A DNA stretch of 64,000 nucleotides. It comes from Durusdinium trenchii. Its lineage: Eukaryota; Sar; Dinophyceae; Suessiales; Symbiodiniaceae. This document shows positions 48,401 through 60,400 of the stretch, piece after piece (positions within the stretch are counted from its first letter, which is position 1; each line of letters begins with the position of its first letter). The notes under the pieces are model-generated. The model saw only the letters and a list, made by a program, of their open reading frames with translations, did no database searches and had not been told where the DNA came from. A program made the position numbers and the translations under genes. The stretch is from the NCBI GenBank assembly GCA_963970005.1, contig CAXAMN010029027.1:1722287-1786286 (forward strand). Direction: 5' to 3'.

Positions 48401-51400
48401 CAAAGATGAAGCACTACAAGACTAGCAAGGGAGCTTTCAAACGGAAATTGAAGGCATTCGGTGACCTTATCACTTTCGATCTCATGAACACTCAGAAGAT
48501 GGCGAGAGATGCGATCATGCCGGATAAGGACATATTGGTGATTCGAGATCGGTTCACTGGTGTGATATGGGGCTATCCATTGAAAGCAAGCAATAGTGAC
48601 GAAGTGGTGCAGGCAATGAAGCGCTATATCGGTAAGAGGAAGGTCACCAACGCTTACTCGGATGATGCGCCACAATTCGAATCAGCACTCAAGGAACTCC
48701 GGATTCCATTAGACCAGTCGCTTCCAGGACATCCCCAGAACAATTCACTCGCCGAAAGAAACAATCAGTTCATGATGCTTACCACATCGACATGCCTACT
48801 AGAAGCCGGACTACCACCATGTTTTTGGCCATTTGCAGTGGAATGCGTAAGCCATTTATTGAACATCGAGAAGCTGAGCGATGGCAGCAGTGCATGGTTG
48901 AAATTGCACAAGAGCGAATTCCCAGGCATGGTGATACCACTTGGAGCGAAGGTGTTCTTCAAACCTAGTGATGCGAGAGAAAGAGACCAAGATCACAAGT
49001 TCGACCCCAAGAGCATACCTGGCATCTTCGCAGGATACGTTTTGGGGACCGGGATGAACTGGTCGCGGAAATACAAAGTATGGGCCATAAGCGATTTCGC
49101 ACAACAGAATCTAGGCTATGATGCCGAGAGACCGTTGAGGAAGTTGATTACTCCTCACATCACCGAGAAGATCTTCCAAGACGACGGAATAGAATTTCCA
49201 TTGAAGAAGGAATATGAAAGGTTGAACAGCACACTCGAAGGAATGAAAGTCCTGAAGGAGAGATCCGGTTCTCCAGATGCACCTACCAATCCCGAGTTAC
49301 CCGATCCCGGCGATGACGACGATCAAGACGATGACGATGATGCGCCTGATCCACCAGACGGGGATTTGAAGTCAAAAGCTAGCGAAATTGACGCGATCGA
49401 GGATGAGAAAACGGAAGAACTCACAGAGAAGAAGAAAGAGGAGTACTCCGGTCCCGATCACTACTCCGTTGGGGGGCCAGGTGATAACATAATTTACTTG
49501 AACAACGACGGCGAACACGTCAAGATCGCAACGGACGGTCGTCTATATAGAGTAGGATCGGATGGAAGGCGACTCTTCCACAACTCACCAAGACCCAAGG
49601 ACTACCTTACACCTGAAGAATGGCAGAAGCTATCGGTGAAAGATAGAGCTATAGCCAAGAAGGCCGGGAAACATGTAGACAAGGTCGTGGATAGATTGTC
49701 GAAGAAAGCGAAAGGACTTGGGAGCAGTACGGATAAGAAGGAGGACGAGGAGCCTGATGAACTCTTGAAGGACCTGGAAGACGCCAAGAAGGGTGACGAA
49801 GGAGATAATGAAAAGAAGTCCAAGAAAGACAAGAAGGATAAGAAAACCAAGAAGGATAAGAAATCCAAGAAAGAAAAGAAGTCTAAGGGTAAGGATGAGA
49901 AGGATGGAGGTGGACCGAGCTTGGCTATGCCTACTACCTTTATGGAGTGGGACACTGATGATGATGGCCCATGGTCACCTAAATCCTTTACATCCGAGTC
50001 CACGTGTGTCCCCAGTGATGAAGAATTCCTCACCGATTGGGACGAGAGTGCCATGTGGGAGGACAACGATGACAATCTTGCTATGGCGGCTTGGAAGACG
50101 GAGAACGTCTACAATCCACTGAACGGTCAGATATGTTGTTGCATCACTGGTGATCCCATTGACAACGATGTAGTTGATGAACCATTTCCGACGATGCCAT
50201 GTGTAGTGCGTGATACGCAACATCGCCCAAAACTTATGGGCAATAGGTTGTTCAACGCTGTGGTATCAAGACCTGTGAGCCGTGCTGAGATCTTATCCAA
50301 TAAGAAGGCAATGCAATCTATGTTGGATGAGTGGGGCGGACTCTGGGATGAGGAAACATTCGACGGGTCGTGGCTGAGAGAATATGATGAGATAGTGGCA
50401 ACCTCCAAGAAGAAAGGGGAAGAAGTTCACTTAGCAAGAGTACATGGAATATGTGTGGAAAAGAACTACCAACTGCCTGACGATGACCCGAAGAGGAAGT
50501 TCAAAGGGCGAGGGGTTCTACTCGGAGATCAGGTGAAGAACCAGAACTTCGAGGCAGCATTGTTCCAAGACCTTGGAAACTCTCCAGCTACATTCGAAGC
50601 TGCTCGATGGGCCGATTTCTACGGTTGCCTGGAAGGTAATGATGTGCAGGTGGCAGACGCCATTAGAGCATATATCCAAGCATTATTGGGCGGTGTACCG
50701 TGTTGGGCTGAACTCCCGTGGGAAGCGTGGCCCAAGCACTTGCAAGAGGAGATCACCAGAAGGGGTCTCAAACGTCCTATGTGTCGTGTGAACAAAGCAT
50801 TATACGGACATCCAGACTCTGGAACGATGTGGGAGCAACATTGCGACGAATCTGTACGTGCATTGGAGTTCAAACCCGTCGGACCAGAATGGCCGTCGAT
50901 GTATTACCACGAAAAGCTAGACTTGCTGTTAGTGATATATGTGGACGACTTGAAGTTGGCAGGGCCCAAGGAGAACTTGAAGAAAGGTTGGGACCTACTC
51001 CGATCCAAGCTACGCATTGAACCGGAAACCGAGGTCGGATTGTATTTAGGATGTGTTTTGTCGAAAGGCGAAGATAAATTGGCCGATGGTTCCAAAGTCA
51101 CTACAATGACATATGATATGAGCGCTCTGCTCAAAATGAGCGTGGTCAAATACCTCGATATAGTAGGTAAGGACACAGTATTGAAGAAAGTTGCAACGCC
51201 AATGTTACCGGATGTCACAAAGGATCATCCATCGAGAGCACCATGCAGTACCCAAAAGGGACTTGCTGTCACATGCACATGGTGTGGTACTTGTTTCTCG
51301 CCTGACCAGGCAGCTTCCAAGGCCAGGTCAACAGACGATGACGTCAAGTCTGATGCGACGGAGCAACCTCGTGGTACCCTAGCGCCTCATGCTGCTAGTC

Positions 51401-54400
51401 TCCTAATGAAACTGTTGTACGCTGCTAGAATAGCGCGTTTCGACCTGTTAAGGGCCATCAATGTGCTGGCTCGTAATGTGACAAAATGGACAGTTGCCGA
51501 CGATGCTAAACTGCACCACCTGATGTGTTACGTGCATCATTCAGCCGATCAGAAAATGGTAGGTTGGGTCGGTGATTCCAAAGCAGACCTGTCGTTAGCC
51601 CTATTCGCAGATGCGGACTACGCAGGATGTGGTCAATCGTTGAAGTCGACTTCCGGTGCGCACATGCATGTCCAAGGCAAACGAACTCGTTTCCCGTTGG
51701 CAGGAGGTAGCAAACGTCAAGGGTGCGTTAGCCACTCCACCCCGGAGGCTGAGATTGTAGCGGCGGATTACGCATTGAGGACACTTGGGATCCCAAGCAT
51801 CAGTGCATGGGAGACTTTGATGAGGACGCCACCAAGAATAGTCTTTTATGACGATAATCAAGCGATGATCAATGTTATGAGGAGTGGGAGGAATCCCACG
51901 ATGCGTCACATGGAGCGCACTCATGGTATTTCCATCACTTGGTTGTATGAGATGTTCAAGCGTGACTATCTGTTGCTCGTATATGAGGTTACTGCTCGTA
52001 TGGCTGCCGATATCCACACTAAAGGGTTCGATGATGCCAACTCATGGAAACATGCGTGCATGCTGATCAATATACTGAGCGACGATGGTCTGCGCAGCCA
52101 AGCATTGCTCGACTTGATGAAGCCAACTCATGATGGGTTGTCTTACGCCAAGCAGCTTCAGAAAGACCGTCACAGTAAGGTGCCAACATATCCTTACACC
52201 ACCATTCCGGTTGTCCCGCCACAACTGTATCAGCCGGGACTTTCGAGCAAAGAGGGACTGCAAGAGATCCCTGGATACGACCCCTACGTTATGGTTCGTA
52301 CTCCCAAGCTGTACAGGCTGCGTCCACCACGGGCTCCCCCTGATATGGCATACCTTCGCAGCACTTGGATCTTGCAGGACGCGCAATGGCAACAGATCGA
52401 GGATAAGGTCGACCCTAGCTTAGAGCCCGTTCGGTTTGACCGCTGGGTCGAACGTGCGTTCTTTCAGTTTCATCCTTTGTCTTCTCCGTTACCCGAAGCG
52501 TCCGCTCCTGCGTCTGGTCATTTCAACGCTGCGATCCTTCCACGTCTTTTGTTTAGCTTGCGTCCGCTTGTCCAATGTCGCGAGTTGCAACAGACTCTCC
52601 GTGATTCGTCCTTGTACTTGTCGATTCATCACTGCTCGACCTCTGCCTTACATGTGCTCAACGCCCTGACACGCCTTGTGCATGGGGGGAATGGGGGGTC
52701 TGGGGGGTCTTCGATGATTTTCGACAATTTTGTTTCGGATCCTGAAGAGCAAGAGCACTCAGTTCACGATCATTGGGAGGTAGACGAAGAAGCTAAAACG
52801 CTAACAAGAATACACTCGTCTCCTAGGAGAAAGGCGTTCTGCCCGGGTGACGCGCCATCTTGTCCAGTCGACATGTCACGGATCAAAGACGATAGGATGA
52901 CTTACCGTCAAGGAAGTCAGTTCGAGTCATCAGATTTTGAGGATTGTGTCAAGGACTATTGGCGACACTCAGGTAGAGGTACGCATACCAAAACGCACCT
53001 CCGATGGATAGGCAAGACTGTGTTCACCCTTAGGGGAAACGACGCTGAATCGGAAAACGAGGAAGCTCAATCGGCTGCAATAGCGTTATGTAGCACCCCA
53101 AAGCGTATGAAAACGATCCCACTGAAGGATATCATTGTCCCAACGTTCGTCTCCGTTAGCAAAGCCAAGAGCGAGGAGAGCAAAGAGCACAGAATAGTTG
53201 ATGTCAACTTGAGACGACATGATGGGGAGATTGCATATCGGTACCAGTTCGTGTTGTGCGAAGAAGATGACAACCTAGCCGCCCGCGACGAGCAGATGGT
53301 AATTGATCTGTACGACATAGGTAAAGAACCTGCATTCATCCTACTGTGTTCAGAGGAATGTAATCACTTCACCCATTTAGCGGCGAAGCACAATTGCACC
53401 ATCGTCACTGTATCTCAGAGCGATGACCTCACTTCACCATACGGAATTGCACGTGCGCTCGCAGCAGTACGTTCGGAGAAGGATGCAGTAATGTTTGCAG
53501 GACCCTGTACAGGCGGATCAGCATGGTCGAGATACAACGCTAAAGTCAGCGATGCGATAGCTAAATCTATAGAGCTTAAGCGAGCGCTATACTGGGACCT
53601 TTGGGAACGTTTTGAAACTGTTATGACTCGTGTTTTGAGGATCGGAGCCGCAGCACTGTTTGAACTACCAAGATACTGTGCCTACTGGAAAGATCAAAGG
53701 GTTCAACGTTTGTTGAGCGGCACTGATTGCGACTGTCATGTGTTTGATGGATGTATGTACGGGTTAGGTGCTGAGTTCAACGATTCGCACTCCAACAAGA
53801 AACTCATCAAGAAACCTTGGGAGATTGTATCATGGAATCTTGAGTTTGGCGACCAGCTCAGCAGAACATGTGACAAGAGCCATAGCCATAGAGATTGTGC
53901 AGGTAAATACACTAAGACTACTCAATTATATAATAAGAAGATAGTCGGCATTATCCTGAAGACCGTGACCAAGAGAATCGCTGAATTCCAGAAGTCTGAG
54001 AAGATGATGCATGCCGTTCCGTGCCTTATGATTCGAGCCTTGGGTAGTTCCTTCAACGAACGATCAGTGTGTGATGCAACATCAAACGAGACTGTATACA
54101 CTTGTGATGAGCATGGGACACAAATATCACACGTACGACGGATCGAACCACATGGCATTCATAATTTTCAGGCCTGTTGTGTTTGTTTGTGTGACCACAG
54201 CACTGCTTCACCCGTACGCTTCAGCGACGTGGCTATGGCTTCTGTTGGTGGTGTCATGAACTATAACAGCAACACGAGCGGCTACCCGACTTTCATCATC
54301 AAGATCCTCGATGGCCTGGTTGAGATGAAGGAGAGAGGGCAGATCACCCTACCTCCAAGGATGTCGAGGAGTACGCATGGGTTGGATGTGGTTGAAGCAT

Positions 54401-57400
54401 GGATTGCCGTCGGCATTCCTCCGCTCGTCCCGTTATCCATCAACTATGCAATGTCCAGGACAACATCCGATGACACCAAGTTCTTGACCGCTTCACTGAA
54501 GAAGTTAGTGGGCTACATGAACGAGGACGAGAAGAAAGAGAAAACTGGCGACTTGGCAAGACGCTATAAGCTATCCATGGCCACCATTAAGGGGCGCTTC
54601 GGGAACGATGCGAGTGGGGTTTTCAGCAACCTTTCTCGCTACCTTGTGGAGCCGGAGGAGATTGGGGCGATCGATGACTTATGGGACGACGTCCGCGACT
54701 TCATCAACAGCGGCAGACTCAATGACACTATGGTTGCCTACCAGCAATGGAGGAACCTGTCCGGGTCGGCCAATGAGAGCATGAACATGCGTGAAGCCGC
54801 GGATCCGTCAGATCACGTCTATGCTACCCGCCTCGAGAGTTACTACACGATCTTCAGCTCGATCTTCTATCACACCTCTGACAAACTCACCAGTAGAAAC
54901 GCGAAGGAGAAGGTACAAGAGCTGATAGAGACGGTGAACAGAGAAATCCGCAACATGGCACTGGCAATAAGGGTCCACAACTCGGACAGCGCGTTGGACA
55001 AGATCCACGTGATCGATGTGCTCGAGGACCTGATTGCCAGGAAGAGAGGATTGCCAAAATACAGGTCGGCGGCTCAGAACCATATGGAGACCTTTCTAGG
55101 CTCCATGAGTGTAATGGTACAATACCTTGACAACTGCAAGCCTCCGGTAGCCCTGATAATACCAGAAGAACTCAGATTCATGAGGGAAAAAGTCATGCCG
55201 ATGATCAATCAGTGGATCCCGGTTGAACCCACAATGTTTCGAGTTCAGTACAACGCAGCTGCGGCGGAGAGCGGAAGGCAAAATGAGTACAACCGGCGGA
55301 GCAGCGCCTTCAAATCCTACACCGAATACATCGAGGAGATGAAGAAGAAAATCGAGGACAAAGTTATCCCCTCGTTACCATTTTGGGACATGGTGGAAAG
55401 TGAAGGTCCTGAGCCCCCTGACGTTGCTCATAGGCCAAAGTGGTGCCCGCCGCTTCAGATCTACGGTGACTTTGCTAGGCCGAAGGCCAAACCAATGCCT
55501 CACGCGCCAAGACCTCCTCCACCGTCGTCGTCATTTGAACAGCAGAACTTTTCGGAGCGTCCTTCCGACAGTTCAACTGGACATGAGCCGGCGTCCTCCA
55601 AGCGGTGGGGAAGGACAGGTGGATCAACATCCACTGGTGCGGCATCAAGGGACATCTCAGTCACTACGTGGTTTAGAATGCCGTTACCGATGGGGTCGTC
55701 CAAATACTACGTATTTGGGAAAGACTATTTTTCGCAAGACATGAAGGTCTACGCAATGGTCAGCACCAATCAGGTGCCATCCGGGCACATCGTAGAAGGT
55801 CCCTGTACCGTTAACGGACAGATGACATGGTTGCAGTACTTACGAAGGTTGACGTCGTATTTGATGTTCTGGCATGGGGGGTACCAAGAGTCGGTGATCG
55901 ATCGGAACTACTACAAAGAAGACGCCCATTGGTTCGCTCAATATACCAACATCTACGACTCAACACAAGTGTCACTTGCTGGAGGGCTACCATCTCCGAG
56001 AACGCTATACAACCTTTGTTACCCAATGGAAGCCAAGGTGATTGATGAAGCGGAATTGGAGCTGAGGATGCGTGAGACATTGAAGGGCTTCATCCCAAGT
56101 GTCACGTGCCAGCCAGCGACTCGCACCAACGACGGTGAGAGTGTGCACTATGAGTTCATCGGCGCCATGAAGACCAGTAAGGTGATTTTGATGTCTGACT
56201 TCGAGTACATCACAAAATCGAATTCCGGAAAACAGACAGTGTTCGCCCAGAGCTTATTGTCACTTGGATGGGATAAGGTTATCAACATGTCGTGTACGCC
56301 TGAGTACAAGAAGGGAGTGATGACGGACCCATATGGTTTCATCAACTTCGTTCGTGATCGAATTGATGATGTCAAACGACATGAACCCACCTCCATCCAT
56401 GTGTGGTTGTCGTTGAGCAATCTAGTGACTGCGGGCGAGAAGGGGACATACAAGACTGTGATTGTTCCCACGGACTTCGTTCCAAGACTTAGGGATGTGA
56501 TCGTCAAGCTTGACGCATGCTGCCAACTACCTACCTTCGTGAGGATTTGCGCAGACGTGGAGTTTCACCATGCCGTCGGTTCGTTCGGCAAGATCGCCAA
56601 CATGATCAAGGACGAGCTGTCGCTGAATGGCATGATGTCCACAACGTCGGACAGATTCTGGCGAGCCATTTCGGTCGCCGGAAGCGGTCACCCCTACTCT
56701 ATGAAGTCTGGAACCTCTTTGGTCCACGCTGTCATGGAAAAGCACTTGTTCAGAGAAAAGATGCTCGCTTCTTGCTTTATGGCACCGGACCCCTTGACCG
56801 AAGCGAATAGCCTCCATGATCCCAACTTGGAACACGTGTTGCAGGACAAAGAGAGGTTGTATCAGTACTTGTTCGGAGATTCCGTGAGAGGAAGCCATGC
56901 TTATCAGTCCACCGCGGAGCCTTCAGGTGAGAATGAGTCTGAGAGGAGGAAGAGGGAGAAGGTAAGGAGAGAGAACAAGATGCCGTGGATGGATGAGTAC
57001 TGGGGAGTCCTTCAGCCAGAACCAATATACTCAAGGACTCAAAGGTGGTACGTCATTGATGACTTTAAGGAGGGTGAGGAAATTTGCTGCGATTACTGTC
57101 TGTTCTGCAATCCCATAGACTTCGAGTTGAAAGATGATTGCTATACGGAATGCATCAACGGAGCAGCAAACAGATGCCGTGGGATGTCCGCAGAAGACTA
57201 CGTCCAGAAGCGATTTCATGCATGTGCTCGATTGCTTCACAACTTCGGCATGGGGCAAACGGTATCTTCTCCCACCATCGTAATCTCCGAGATGAACCCG
57301 CACGATGACTTGATGAAGTTTTTACACGAGGCGATGATCATCTTCAATGAGAATCCAGGTCTCCAGAAGGAGATTTCGTTCTTCGGGGGGATCAGGTTGT

Positions 57401-60400
57401 CATCAACAATGACGGAGAACTTCTTCAAAACGAGGAGAGGACCCAGCATCCATGTGGAAAAGCAGATAGTCGGCAGCGCCAAGTACTTCCAGGGATCCTA
57501 TGACCTTGGCAACGTATGCTACACCAAATACCTCAAGGCCATACTGGAACCCGATGTATTCCGCACTATATTCGGAGATGATCCCACGGAGGAACGGGTA
57601 GGTGACATGGTGGAAGCGCTGCTGGGCATGTTCGAAATTGCTCAACTCTTCAGGCACATGTTCAGGAGATGGGGTGACATCGAAGCTTTGAGGACGGGAT
57701 TAGAGGAATCCATCAAACGCGTCACTGCATCGCTGTACGACAGGACAACATATGAGAACCGAAAGCGATCGATGATTAGAACCATGGACCCGCACTCTGA
57801 TGAGGCGGCAAGCGTGGCGCTGATTCTCGTCCGCATGAGGACTATGCCGCTTCCTGAATTCGACATCGACCACTTCTTCGAAATCGGAAAAGAACCAGAA
57901 CAGGGAATAGGAGCCACTGGCGAGCCCGAGGCCGAAGGTGTCGATATGGAGACTGAAAGTGTACAGGAGAAGGAGGAGCAAGATGTGGACATGTCCGACC
58001 CGAAGACATCAATACTGCATGCCATCGACGAATTTGAGAAGAAGATCGGGCGGGCAGAATTCTGCATCCACTGCATGGAGTCGGGACACACAACTCTCAA
58101 TTGCGAGAAGACCCTTTCATCCTCACCTACAGTCACCTCGGTGTTGAGTGATTGGAAGAAGAGAGTGAAGGGAGAGGTTGCACCCGACGATGTACCATCA
58201 GGACATCCAACCGAACAGCCTAAGAAGAAGAAGCAGAGAGCGTCGCCCACTCCAGATAGAAAGGTCGACAGCGAGTTCAGGCGCAAAGAAATGTTAAAAG
58301 CAAGAGTCGTGACAATGTTCGACCATGACGGATTCACCTTGATCGAAAGTGCTGATGGAGTCGAAGGAGGACCACATTCCTACAATGGGCGGAAGCTTGT
58401 GGAAGCAGGCCCTAAGGATATGAAAGAGGTGTATGAATTTGTCGAGAAGGCATTTGTGCACTCCAGTTCCCTCACACCAAAGGCATGTCATCACTTCTAT
58501 CCCCTACCAACACGGAGGGAGAAGGGATACAAGCCGATCGACCCCATGACGATGGTCGGGAAAGTTGAACTAGTACCGATCAACGGAGTCACTTTCGCTG
58601 CAAAGAACTCCGACTACGGCAACCACAAGTATCCGACTCCAGACTGTCGAGTACCTGAATACAGCCAAACGAGCCAGGCCCTGAGTCGTCGATTGGGAGC
58701 GAAGTTGAGACATCGAATTGGACGCCAGTTCAGGACAGGAGGAAGACTCGCACCAATCAAATGCGATGAAGGCGCATGGGTGTCATGGGAAGACCTGTTA
58801 GGTGATAATGCAGTTTGGGAAGACGGTTATCACTACGGCAACATAGATATCGTGACCAAGAAGGCGCGTTTGGAGAAGTGCTTCGACCAAAACTACGAGT
58901 GTTTCCGCATGACCAAGAGGGTCAGATTCCAAATGTTGGCGGTCCGCGTTCACCCTGATGAACTCAATGAGCCTGATGACCCGATGGAGAAGGAATGGAT
59001 TAACGAACTCAAGGACATGGGAATCTCTAAAGGAAGACTCCACCATAGCGATGGATGGTGCTTTCCCGTGGCTGTAAGAGCAACCTCGGCACACTCAACG
59101 GACGGCGGAGGTTATGACGTTACCATCGACATCGACCACATTGGGTCGAGAATGACCAACGACATGGCCCTATCTATGGTGACTGCATTTCACGCTACCA
59201 ATCTCGGAGCGCTGACTTCAATCATGCGACGAGGGCTAGTGCCGGGAGGTCTCGGTTCATCGGGAAGGGATTCTATCCACTTCACATGTTTTCCGCCATG
59301 GGCCTGGGAGCAGGGCTACAAGGGTAAACCTTGGCTGGGTCATAAGGTCGCAATGAGGGATCGCCCAGTGGTTCTCTACATTCCGGTGTGGAAGCTGCAG
59401 GACTTCTCATCTCAGCGACTGGGTCTCTATTGGTTGAGAACGTCGTTCCCTTCGATGAGGTTAAAGGGGCATGGTTGCAATGCGACAATGCGGAACCCGG
59501 ACAGCCTGAGAAGATCGAATGGATCCGGTTACTCAGTGGGGAACCCGACCCTGGAAGCTACCTTGTTCTAGAGTCCAAATACGGAAACCCGATCATGATT
59601 CCACGCTTTCAAAAGCTTGAGAGCTTAGCGGTTGAGGTTCAGGACGATACCTACTCCGAGGACGACGCCAAAATCTCAAAGCTGTTGGGTATGATCGAGG
59701 AGAGTGATGTTTACCCAGAATATGATAGCACCGAGTGGCAGGAACTCTTCGAGGAGATCGTGTACCGCCGAGCGATGAAAGACTATGATTCAAGGCCGTG
59801 TCCTAACTGTCTTGGCGAAGTCGATGTGCGATTGACGATATGTCCGCACTGCGTAGCGGTTTTGATCGCGAATGGGAAGCTCACGCATGTGGTACCCAAG
59901 GAGACAAGGGACCGCAATCAACGATCACCTCCGAAAGATGTCCCAGCCAGTTCTTCCGGTGAAACAACCTCTGCTGCAGGTGCAAACATCGATGAAGTCA
60001 TCAAGAACGCACGCAAGACAGCCGAAGAGGTCATTGAGATCGAGGAATCCGAAGGAGAGGAAGAGGAGGAAGTTCCTATCATTTTGAAGGAACGACCGGA
60101 CGAAGCTGAAGGCGAGCCCGAGTATCGGGAGGTCCCTCAAGATGGATACGGGAATGAACTTCCGAAGCCTTTCCCCTTCGCAATTGACGAATTGCCGCAA
60201 GAAGCTGCGATCCCCATCGACCACAACTTTGCCGTCACACAGCAATTTGATCTGAGGTTGATGAAGTTGATCAAGGGCTTGGCCAACGCAACGTTCGACA
60301 TCAACTGCTTTGAGAGTCGTGAAGATGTACTACGAATGTTCGACGATGGACAGCGGCATGACACTCCGCACAATAGATGGCCAATAGTACCGAAAGATCC

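Noticed and set aside
49602-50075. Long Ser/Phe-rich open frame antisense to the polyprotein
   Set aside because: It mirrors the Lys/Asp-rich linker of the polyprotein; reverse complements of Lys/Asp codons give Phe/Leu/Ser runs.
56180-56440. Possible SGNH-hydrolase-like fold (VILMSDFEYI ... HVWLSLSNLV)
   Set aside because: The catalytic GDS and His blocks are not recognisable; only the hydrophobic pattern is similar.
44329-59571. Envelope gene in the extension, which would make the element an errantivirus-like retrovirus
   Set aside because: No signal peptide or membrane-spanning segments were found in residues 2570-5080 or in the downstream frame.
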